In this document: piece after piece, positions 1 to 5,803 of the stretch
Layout of the letters: each line of letters starts with the position of its first letter
Numbering within the stretch: the stretch's first letter is position 1
NCBI GenBank assembly: GCA_008501655.1
Contig: QQUK01000051.1
Location: forward strand, 1 to 7,201
Length of the DNA: 7,201 nucleotides
DNA from: Calditrichota bacterium
GTDB taxonomy: Bacteria; Zixibacteria; MSB-5A5; GN15; FEB-12
Direction: 5' to 3'
Translations under genes and position numbers: made by a program
Notes under the pieces: generated by a model
Told to the model about the DNA's origin: nothing
What the model saw: the letters and a program-made list of their open reading frames with translations, nothing else
The model's database searches: none

Positions 1-1996
1 GTACCAAATCAGCAATTTCACAATGTACAAAATTAAGATTAACATCACCTTTAGGTTCTGTTGTATCAGGGCAAGCTATATCTACAAACCCGTTATAAAA
101 ATCTACAAACTTAATTGGTGTAGGTTTACCAACTATTGAGATAAGACATTCAGGCTGAATTCCAGCGAAGGTCGGGAATCCGGTTAAAGAATCTGCAATA
201 TTTTCGTAATTATCATCCACATAATCATACACACCATCTGAAACTAACAAATCAAAATTAACATCCGCTAAAGAGTTATCCCCGCAATCCATCCAGTAAA
301 ACTTGATAGGTTGATGAGTACATTCAAATTCATTATTATGACTTGGGATGAGAAAATCTATTGTTGCAAGCGTTGCCGGATTAGAATTCGGACTGTAACA
401 ACTTGGATGATAAGGGCCGTTGTTCGTCTCCGCTATCGAGGTTATCCGAATCAATCCAGTTGGACATCCTGCTGTACAATCTCCATTGGAGCCATACCGA
501 TAAGTAAAATACTCCCAGCCACAATCAATCAAAAACTGTCCCGGGTCAGCAAACTGGAAGGACAATGCTGCATTATCATATCCAATAAGTAAATCATATC
601 CGCTAATACCAATTGCTGAAGAATCTATCTTGACTGCAACTTGTACATGTTCCCCTTGTATTGCATTTTTAACGGTATCAATGAAAACTTTGTACGGAGC
701 ATTTTGTGTATTCCAAGCTGTTTTAAGTACCACCGAACAAAATATTGAATCCCGTCCATCTTTTGCACCAAAAGTAACTTCTATATTTTTCCCACCATCA
801 TTGTAAGCAGGTTCATAATAAAAATATGACTGTATGACTCCATCGTTTGATATCCACATTTCACCTTCAACATCTTCAGAAACATTAACGATGGCTATTT
901 GATTATAATCACAGTAAGCATTAACAGAAGTCATACTTATATGAACAAAATCCTCAAAATTTACATCTAATGTATCCCCGCATTCATAGTTGTCCATAAA
1001 AATCCCAAGAGGACTTTCCCCGACTGTAAAAGAAAACCTACAGCTATCCTGCGACCAGATATCTCCGTATGAAGCCGCAATTACAACATCAAAAGTCTGA
1101 CCAAAATCTGCTTCCTGAGGCGTATATCTCCAATCCTGATTTCTTCCCATTACACCGGGACCTTCAACAATTTCATACTGTATTAGTCTGCCATTATAGT
1201 CAGGCAGATTATCTGGATCTACTGCGGTAACATGTTTTCGAAGATAAGTACAAGCAGAAGTTTCAAACGAAAGAGGACATTCAACAAACATAGGTGCTGG
1301 ATTTTCACGGGGATCAAAAATAAAAGGGGAAGATAATTTGTCTTGATACAATTCAGTTGTTAAATAAAGATAATATCTAAGTATATGTTCATTATCCGGA
1401 ATATTAACAATCAGTTTTTGATTTTCAATAGAAAATATCCCAGGAATATTCGGCACTACTGAATCAATCAAAACGGAATCAATTTCACACCCATCCTGAT
1501 CGGTTGTAGATAATTCATATTCATAACTTGAACCCGGACTGACATTGAAAACTGATAAAGTTCCTTTATCATCAACATAGATTCTCGGATTATGATCTCT
1601 TACAAAAAAGATTAATCTACAATAATGATCTTCATCTGTTTCAATTCCTGAATTTCCTATCGAGGCTGAGACAGTTACCACATACGAATTAAATGTCACA
1701 TCATCAATCGTAGGATTCCAATACCACTCTCCGGTCTTTGCATTTATTGTTCCAGGACCGGAGATTAGTCTATACCTGATTTGACTGCAATGATTTCCAT
1801 GATGCTCATCCCCATCATCATTACATTTTTCAGGGTGATTTGGGTTTATAGCTTCGAATTGATAATAGATAGAATCACACGGACTAAAGTGAAAATAGTG
1901 ATCCGGACAATTGACAAATTTCGGTGGTTCAGGCGGGTCAGCTGATACTACTGAAGCCATTAACCCCAATGACAATATAAATAGCAAAGTTTTCAT
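1..1996 (-). CDS. Secreted multidomain surface protein with cohesin-like domain and dockerin-like tail (partial, 3' end outside window)
   Basis: I translated the minus strand from ATG at 1996 and found no stop in 665 codons, so the C-terminus lies beyond the left edge. The start is supported by AAGGGGAG (2006-2013), 9 nt upstream. Residues 1-19 form a signal peptide ending VVSA|DPP. Two related cadherin/Ig-like blocks follow: about 26-135 (C30 to C126, 'ISGPG', 'GEWYWNP') and about 236-325 (C240 to C319, 'VEGPG', 'DWRYTP'). A further beta-rich segment covers about 330-430. From about 431 to 617 is a cohesin-like domain ('SGYDLLIGYDNAALSF', 'DCGWEYFTYRYGSNGDC', 'AETNNG', 'FYWMDCGDNS'). The tail carries 'KGDVNLN' near residue 650 followed by 'EIADLV', which resembles the first calcium-binding half of a dockerin. 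No catalytic domain is visible. The role is inferred to be structural, on the cell surface or in the matrix. The domain names rest on motif recognition, not on a profile search. Confidence 0.85.
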   Translation of the reverse strand, partial: MKTLLFILSLGLMASVVSADPPEPPKFVNCPDHYFHFSPCDSIYYQFEAINPNHPEKCNDDGDEHHGNHCSQIRYRLISGPGTINAKTGEWYWNPTIDDVTFNSYVVTVSASIGNSGIETDEDHYCRLIFFVRDHNPRIYVDDKGTLSVFNVSPGSSYEYELSTTDQDGCEIDSVLIDSVVPNIPGIFSIENQKLIVNIPDNEHILRYYLYLTTELYQDKLSSPFIFDPRENPAPMFVECPLSFETSACTYLRKHVTAVDPDNLPDYNGRLIQYEIVEGPGVMGRNQDWRYTPQEADFGQTFDVVIAASYGDIWSQDSCRFSFTVGESPLGIFMDNYECGDTLDVNFEDFVHISMTSVNAYCDYNQIAIVNVSEDVEGEMWISNDGVIQSYFYYEPAYNDGGKNIEVTFGAKDGRDSIFCSVVLKTAWNTQNAPYKVFIDTVKNAIQGEHVQVAVKIDSSAIGISGYDLLIGYDNAALSFQFADPGQFLIDCGWEYFTYRYGSNGDCTAGCPTGLIRITSIAETNNGPYHPSCYSPNSNPATLATIDFLIPSHNNEFECTHQPIKFYWMDCGDNSLADVNFDLLVSDGVYDYVDDNYENIADSLTGFPTFAGIQPECLISIVGKPTPIKFVDFYNGFVDIACPDTTEPKGDVNLNFVHCEIADLV

Positions 1997-2005
1997 ATAC
2001 TAAAA

Positions 2006-2013
2006 CTCCCCTT
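2006..2013 (-). promoter_or_regulatory. Shine-Dalgarno of the cohesin/dockerin-like protein
   Basis: On the minus strand AAGGGGAG lies 9 nt before the ATG at 1996. It fixes the start of an otherwise long, edge-truncated frame, and a canonical signal peptide follows immediately. Confidence 0.75.
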
Positions 2014-2040
2014 GGGTAAGTAACTATGTTTAGTATATGA

Positions 2041-2068
2041 ATTATAATAAAAAAGAGAATTTTGTCAA
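2041..2068 (-). promoter_or_regulatory. Consensus sigma-70-type promoter for the cohesin/dockerin-like protein
   Basis: On the minus strand the -35 TTGACA (2063-2068) and the -10 TATAAT (2041-2046) both match the consensus exactly, with a 16-bp spacer. Transcription would start near 2034, giving a leader of about 38 nt that contains the Shine-Dalgarno. The match suggests strong, probably constitutive expression. No operator is evident. Confidence 0.7.
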
Positions 2069-2088
2069 TAACTCATTGGGAAGCAAAC

Positions 2089-2128
2089 GGAATCGGGTAG
2101 CCCACCCCTTGGGGTGGGTTTCTATTCC
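2089..2128. repeat. GC-rich palindrome inside a longer inverted repeat
   Basis: CCCACCCC (2101-2108) and GGGGTGGG (2111-2118) form a perfect inverted repeat around TT. The outer arms GGAAT (2089-2093) and ATTCC (2124-2128) can extend the structure. It is followed on the plus strand by TTTCT, so it resembles a weak terminator, but it lies only about 20 bp upstream of the -35 of the minus-strand gene. No plus-strand gene ends nearby, which makes a repeat-family hairpin at least as likely. Confidence 0.6.
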
Positions 2129-2363
2129 ACTAAAAAAAAGGAATCTTCTCTATTTATTTTCGATTGTCAAAAAATCAACAACATCTCTACTAATTATCTT
2201 CGTGAAATTATAATTGTAATTTTATAAGAACGGAATAGGGGTGGGTTTCTATTCCACTTAAACAAGGAATCTTCTCTATATATTTTCGATTGTCAAAAAA
2301 TCAATAACATCTCTACTAATTATCTTTGTGAAATTATAATTGTAATTAGATAAGAACGGAAGA
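2111..2363. repeat. Tandem duplication of a ~127-bp non-coding unit
   Basis: Unit 1 runs 2111-2237 and unit 2 runs 2238 to about 2363. Both begin GGGGTGGGTTTCTATTCCAC and share the order GGAATCTTCTC, CGATTGTCAAAAAATCAA, ACATCTCTACTAATTATCT, AAATTATAATTGTAATT and TAAGAACGGAA. Differences are a few substitutions and one single-base deletion in unit 2 (A-run near 2131-2139). Neither unit has a convincing reading frame. Unit 2 lacks the left arm of the GC-rich palindrome but has its own GGAATAG (2232-2238) / CTATTCC (2249-2255) stem across the junction. The high identity suggests a recent duplication. Confidence 0.85.
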
Positions 2364-2367
2364 GATC

Positions 2368-2440
2368 GTATTGAAAATTAATCCTGAAAACGAAATATTC
2401 AAAATGGCTTTAAAGCCATTTTCAATACAAAAGCCATTTC
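2368..2440. repeat. AT-rich palindrome with a competing inverted repeat
   Basis: Positions 2401-2422 form a perfect 22-bp palindrome centred on GGCTTTAAAGCC. A second inverted repeat pairs GTATTGAAAAT (2368-2378) with ATTTTCAATAC (2418-2428). It uses the right end of the palindrome, so the two foldings compete. A third partial copy, AAAGCCATTT, follows at 2430-2439. There is no U-tract, so this is not a standard terminator. No gene is visible here. Confidence 0.6.
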
Positions 2441-2532
2441 ATCGTACTATGATAACTGATAAAAAGTTACTTTCGATTTTGGAGGCAAAAATGCAACTTT
2501 AGGGTCCCCGAAAATGAGCAAACGAACCCATT

Positions 2533-2563
2533 TTGATCGGACTGGAGCCCCGATCAAGTCGGG
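2533..2563. repeat. Pair of mutually exclusive hairpins, possible dispersed repeat
   Basis: TTGATCGG (2533-2540) pairs with CCGATCAA (2550-2557) across a 9-nt loop. CCCGA (2549-2553) pairs with TCGGG (2559-2563) across a 5-nt loop. The two cannot form together. The context 'CCCCGATCAAGTCGGG.ATGACG' is reminiscent of short intergenic REP-like elements seen in several phyla. This is recognition from memory, not a search. It lies about 60 bp downstream of the epsI stop and could act in mRNA 3'-end formation, although no U-run follows on either strand. Confidence 0.45.
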
Positions 2564-2620
2564 TATGACGGCTATAGGTATCGGGAATAGCAACAAAGTG
2601 CACTACAAACTCACTGTTAT

Positions 2621-3244
2621 TTAAAACGGAAGCCGGTCGTAGATAACCGGTAAAACAAGTTTCTGAAATTCCCGTAACGCTTGCACCGATTCAGCATCAT
2701 TGGCGCAGACGAACCGGACAAACGCAACATCTCGCGGTTTAAACAGCAAAGCGGAACCAAGTTCGTACAGTTTAAAAACATAATCATTAGCTGTTTCACC
2801 CAAATGGGTAATATACCAGAATTCCATAACCTGACTATTTCTATTCCTTGTCAGAAGGAACCGTCCGGCATCAATCTCTTTTGATTCAATATTAATTTTT
2901 GCAGACTCTGTTTCGGAAATCACCCATCCCGAACCTGGCAGACAGTTCCTCGGTGCATGAGGACCGCCGAACGCCGCTTCCGATGAAAAGAAATCAAACA
3001 GCAGATGCACCGATACACCTTCTTTGTTGGTATAGACAGCTGAAATTATCGCCTGCGGATTCAGAAGCTCCATCGTTGCATCGGAGATAAACTGCTTCTC
3101 CCCCTGCCATTCGCCAATCTCAAGCGGGAAATCATCAAGCGATACAACCCCGGCTGTATCCGGTCTTGCATATAAAAGGAGCAGCGTAAAAACAAAAGTC
3201 AGAACTATTGCTGTGCAGATGATGTAAAATGTTTTCTTATCCAA
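2621..3244 (-). CDS. epsI: Exosortase-associated protein EpsI (DUF3485-type)
   Basis: This 207-residue protein has one N-terminal membrane segment (about 6-25) and an extracytoplasmic domain. It opens with 'LDDFPLEIGEWQG' (36-48) and carries the family signature 'PHAPRNCLPGSGW' (95-107), including H96, C101 and W107. In known systems EpsI-type proteins are encoded beside, or fused to, exosortases and are needed for exopolysaccharide or sorting functions; the exact biochemical role is not settled. The only available start is TTG at 3242-3244, preceded by GGAGCG about 8 nt upstream. It lies inside the 3' part of the exosortase frame (40-nt overlap), which points to translational coupling. The stop is TAA. 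Length and motif are normal, so this gene looks intact even though its partner is interrupted. Confidence 0.9.
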   Translation of the reverse strand: MDKKTFYIICTAIVLTFVFTLLLLYARPDTAGVVSLDDFPLEIGEWQGEKQFISDATMELLNPQAIISAVYTNKEGVSVHLLFDFFSSEAAFGGPHAPRNCLPGSGWVISETESAKINIESKEIDAGRFLLTRNRNSQVMEFWYITHLGETANDYVFKLYELGSALLFKPRDVAFVRFVCANDAESVQALREFQKLVLPVIYDRLPF

Positions 3245-3411
3245 ATTAAAATCGCTCCAAAAATTATCATAAGTAGTAAAGCCGTAATAAACACAAGCAT
3301 CCCCGAAATCTCATGAAGGAAACTTTCGGCAAGCTCTTTACTGACGGCATAAGCACCGATTGCGGTGGTAAAAATCCTGAATATATTTGTTACTATCGCT
3401 ATCGGAATCGT
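3205..3411 (-). pseudogene. C-terminal part of the exosortase, in frame after an internal TGA
   Basis: The frame directly after the TGA at 3412-3414 continues for 68 codons to a TAG at 3205-3207. It reads 'TIPIAIVTNIFRI', then 'SKELAESFLHEISG' and a hydrophobic helix. These are the expected exosortase C-terminal motifs: Arg of N-x-x-R (R233 if the TGA is counted as residue 221) and the conserved His (H254). No frameshift is needed, only one codon change. No start codon with a convincing ribosome site precedes this piece, so as read it is made only if the TGA is decoded or is a sequence error. It overlaps the first 40 nt of epsI. Confidence 0.8.
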
Positions 3412-4074
3412 TCAGAAAAAGAGAATCGTCGGGAGAACTTTCCCCGGCATTCTGAAATATGCATACAACGCTCCCAACGCCATTAACGTAACCAGCGAAC
3501 GAAGACCTGAACATGCCTCGACGACCTCGAGAGCATAATCAGGAAGCATCAAGATATTTCCATTCCGCATAATCGGGACACCGATAGTCTTGAGCATAAC
3601 ATAGGTAACTTTCGTCGCAAACAACTGCATCGGAATGGTTGCGGCGTAGTATATGATGGACGGTATCGGAATCATGAAGAGTAAAAAGAAAAAAGGAAAC
3701 CAGACTTTTTTGAAATTTTCATTCCCGACATAGGTAAGGGTTATCCCGGTCAACACCGTCACAAAGCCGACCCGGGTTGCAAAAAACTCCGATGCTGCCG
3801 TACCTAAAACCAGAAGCAACAGGCCACCACACAAAAGTAATATCCCGATTTTAGATTTTTCCGCCGGAAATTTCAGTTCCTCTTTTTTACGATAAAAGAG
3901 ATATGCGGAAATCGGAATCATAAAAAAACCATGAGAATAATTATCATCCCGGATCCAGTCAGCTACTAAATCAGTAATCACTCTGATATTCAGAATTGAA
4001 AACATAACTACAAGGATATATGGGTATTTATGTTTTTTCAGATGTGCCAGTATTTTGTCGGTTTCGATTTTCAC
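3412..4074 (-). CDS. Exosortase (membrane cysteine transpeptidase-like), cut at residue 220 by an in-frame TGA
   Basis: Residues 1-220 are multispanning membrane protein with exosortase hallmarks: 'DDNYSHGFF' (43-51) after the first helix, several hydrophobic segments, and the active-site block 'EACSGLRSL' (186-194) with catalytic C188. Exosortases process C-terminal sorting tags of exported proteins such as PEP-CTERM, usually beside EPS genes. The start is GTG at 4072-4074 with GGAAA about 5 nt upstream; an in-frame TAA lies 18 nt upstream of the GTG, so no earlier start is possible. The frame stops at TGA after 'PTILFF', before the conserved Arg and His, which are present further on in the same frame. 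As read, the product lacks two of three catalytic residues. A nonsense mutation, a sequencing error or recoding are possible. A full frame of 289 residues would be typical for the family. Confidence 0.85.
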   Translation of the reverse strand: MKIETDKILAHLKKHKYPYILVVMFSILNIRVITDLVADWIRDDNYSHGFFMIPISAYLFYRKKEELKFPAEKSKIGILLLCGGLLLLVLGTAASEFFATRVGFVTVLTGITLTYVGNENFKKVWFPFFFLLFMIPIPSIIYYAATIPMQLFATKVTYVMLKTIGVPIMRNGNILMLPDYALEVVEACSGLRSLVTLMALGALYAYFRMPGKVLPTILFF

Positions 4075-4198
4075 ATGTTTTCCGGTTTCTTACATTTACT
4101 TAAGGTATCGTATGTTTTTTGGAGTTTCTTGAAAAGATAAAATTTTTTGTTTTTTTACACTGGTTAAATTGATATCTTTAATAAGACAAGGAAATCAA
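4075..4198. other. Divergent intergenic region between exosortase and SGNH genes
   Basis: These 124 bp separate two divergently transcribed operons, so both promoters should lie here. The sequence is rich in T- and A-runs (4128-4157). TTTACA (4154-4159) with TTTAAT (4177-4182) at 17-bp spacing is the best plus-strand match, but it would place the start of transcription on the ribosome site, so I do not call it. No convincing minus-strand promoter was found. Confidence 0.5.
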
Positions 4199-4951
4199 AT
4201 GACAAAAACGATAAAAATAACTTTACTGCTCTCTCTGGTTGCCAATTTAGCCATATTCTATGTCGGCTATAAAGCTTTAGAATACCGGTCGCATATAAAT
4301 GTTTTTCTGGAAAAATATGAGCATGTCTCCGGTGAGTTTTCCTCCCGCTCTGAATATGCTGAAATGAATCCTGAAGTTGCAAGTAATACTATTGTCGATA
4401 ATCGGATTGTATTTTTCGGGACTCAGGTAACGCAGAAATTTGATCTGCCCAAATTTTTCCCCGAATATGACGTACATAACCGGGGAGTCGAAGGACAGCG
4501 GGTCTCCGGCTATCTCCTCAGGTACAAACCGGATGTTCTCGACCTGATGCCGAGAGCGGTTGTTATCGAAATCTCTTCATATAACTTCCGGGAATATAAC
4601 TCTATTGAGGAGATTAAAGATTACACCGAACTTTTGGCAGAACTGGCAAAATATAATAAAATCGAACCTTTTCTTACGACCGTCATAAAACCATCAAAAG
4701 AATTTGAATCGGTCGTCGATGACAAGGAACTTGGTGATTACAATGTTTTCGATTCCGTTGATGTCTACAACAACTGGTTGAGAGAACTTTGTCAACTCAA
4801 TGGATATGTGTTAATAGATTGCCAGAATCTAATCGGTGATGAAAACGGTTTTTTAGCCGAACAATTTGCATCAAATCTTGTTGAACCGAATAACGAGGGA
4901 TATGCTATCCTCGCAAAAGCTATCAAAGAGAGATTTGAATCATTAAAATAA
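4199..4951 (+). CDS. Membrane-anchored SGNH/GDSL-fold protein with degenerate active site
   Basis: The 250-residue product starts at ATG 4199, 6 nt after AAGGA (4188-4192); an upstream in-frame start at 4169 has no such site and adds a polar tail before the membrane segment. Residues 5-25 form a signal anchor. The rest follows the SGNH order: 'RIVFFGTQVTQKF' (69-81) at the GDS block, 'VHNRGVEGQ' (92-100) at block II, 'VVIEISSYNF' (121-130) at block III, and 'LVEPNNEGYAILAKAI' (227-242) at block V. G96 and N129 are kept. The usual Gly-Asp-Ser reads G74-T-Q76, and the D-x-x-H reads N226-L-V-E229. Nucleophile, Asp and His are therefore missing, and hydrolysis is unlikely. It may bind glycan or act as a partner of the intact SGNH protein encoded 13 bp downstream. 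Confidence 0.75.
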   Translation: MTKTIKITLLLSLVANLAIFYVGYKALEYRSHINVFLEKYEHVSGEFSSRSEYAEMNPEVASNTIVDNRIVFFGTQVTQKFDLPKFFPEYDVHNRGVEGQRVSGYLLRYKPDVLDLMPRAVVIEISSYNFREYNSIEEIKDYTELLAELAKYNKIEPFLTTVIKPSKEFESVVDDKELGDYNVFDSVDVYNNWLRELCQLNGYVLIDCQNLIGDENGFLAEQFASNLVEPNNEGYAILAKAIKERFESLK

Positions 4952-4964
4952 AGGATTTTGTAAA

Positions 4965-5798
4965 ATGAAGATCTTAGTAGCACTCCTGATAATTTCAATA
5001 GTAGGTAATCTGTTCGGACTGTTTGTCCTTTACAAATTTTTCAAAAAAGATACCTATGTCAAAGAACTCGAAGCAAAACTGCAGCGCAAAGACCAGGTCA
5101 TTGACGAGGTCGGTAAATCCCTGCCGACAAAAATGGTCTTTCTTCATCATTCCGTCGGACGAAACTGGCTTGCTGACGGCCTTAAAGAGGAGCTTGCCGC
5201 CCTTGGTGTTTCAGTCCAGTCGATATCCCGAAACTGTGATCTCGGCATGGAAACCGATTTTAATCACTGGGTGCCTAAATTTTCCGATAATTATGAGGCT
5301 ATCTCCAAATTTGATATGACAAAAGATGATAATCTTGGAAATTACGAAAACGAAATCATCATGTTTAAATCCTGCTACCCGAATTCGGATATTGTCTCCG
5401 AAGGTGCTGAAGTCGGTAATCCGGTCTCCCCGGAAAAGACGATTGCAAATTATCGTTCGGTCATGGATTCATTACAGACAATTTTTTCAGCGCATCCGGA
5501 ACAGAAATTTATCTTTGTCACCACTCCCCCTATCTGCCGTTCAAATACAAATACTGAAAATGCTGCCCGTGCCCGCAAATTTACTGATTGGGTCATTAAC
5601 GATTTTGCAAAAGAATATCAAACATCAACCGGACTAAATAACTTTTATGTCTTCGATCTGCATAAAGTCTTAGCAGATTCAGATAATATGCTCAAACCAG
5701 AGTTCATGCGCCGCGACGGAGACTCTCATCCGAATGAACAGGCAAACAGAGTTGCAACCAAAGCATTTATTAAGTTTTTTAAAGAGAATTTAATCTAA
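4965..5798 (+). CDS. Membrane-anchored SGNH-type hydrolase or acyltransferase, apparently intact
   Basis: The 277-residue protein has an N-terminal membrane anchor (about 3-24), a short charged, coiled-coil-like stretch (29-52) and an SGNH-like domain. Motifs are 'MVFLHHSVGRNWL' (57-69) with probable nucleophile S63 in HHS replacing the GDS form, 'EIIMFKSCYPNSDI' (130-143) with N140, 'FIFVTTPP' (182-189), and 'DGDSHPN' (251-257) carrying the Asp and His (H255). These belong to a recognisable HHS-type branch of SGNH proteins. The substrate is unknown; O-acyl groups on a surface polysaccharide are an inference from the exosortase and flippase neighbours. AAGGA (4951-4955) overlaps the stop of the preceding gene and sits 9 nt before ATG, so the two genes form an operon. 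The stop TAA is 5 bp from the convergent gene's stop. Confidence 0.78.
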   Translation: MKILVALLIISIVGNLFGLFVLYKFFKKDTYVKELEAKLQRKDQVIDEVGKSLPTKMVFLHHSVGRNWLADGLKEELAALGVSVQSISRNCDLGMETDFNHWVPKFSDNYEAISKFDMTKDDNLGNYENEIIMFKSCYPNSDIVSEGAEVGNPVSPEKTIANYRSVMDSLQTIFSAHPEQKFIFVTTPPICRSNTNTENAARARKFTDWVINDFAKEYQTSTGLNNFYVFDLHKVLADSDNMLKPEFMRRDGDSHPNEQANRVATKAFIKFFKENLI

Positions 5799-5803
5799 AA
5801 GGT

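Noticed and set aside
311..592. Plus-strand open frame of 93 codons
   Set aside because: It lies antisense within the well-supported minus-strand cohesin-like gene, and its product is low-quality (rich in Arg, Cys and Ile without domain pattern).
2481..2502. GGAGG followed 5 nt later by ATG and a three-codon frame (M-Q-L-stop)
   Set aside because: A good ribosome site with a trivially short frame could be a leader peptide, but no amino-acid-rich codon run, attenuator or downstream plus-strand gene supports it.
2071..2620. CRISPR array
   Set aside because: There are only two long (127-bp) adjacent units with no spacers, which does not fit repeat-spacer spacing.
2514..2624. Short plus-strand frame starting 'MSKRTHFDRTG' (36 codons)
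   Set aside because: It crosses a hairpin repeat, has no ribosome site at a proper distance, and ends over the epsI stop on the other strand. No recognisable family.
2681..3090. Two plus-strand frames (2681-2884 and 2899-3090)
   Set aside because: Both are antisense shadows of epsI, whose family signature is clear on the minus strand.
3330..3414. Selenocysteine insertion at the exosortase TGA
   Set aside because: I see no clear stem-loop of bacterial SECIS type right after the TGA, and this position in exosortases is a membrane-helix residue with no known redox role. It remains testable but is unlikely.
4169..4198. Ten-codon N-terminal extension of the first SGNH gene
   Set aside because: The ATG at 4199 has AAGGA 6 nt upstream and starts a normal signal anchor; the upstream start lacks a site and would translate through that ribosome-binding sequence.
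5023..5637. Alternative plus-strand frames within 5023-5319 and 5326-5637
   Set aside because: They overlap the intact SGNH gene in another frame and have basic, unstructured products typical of shadow frames.
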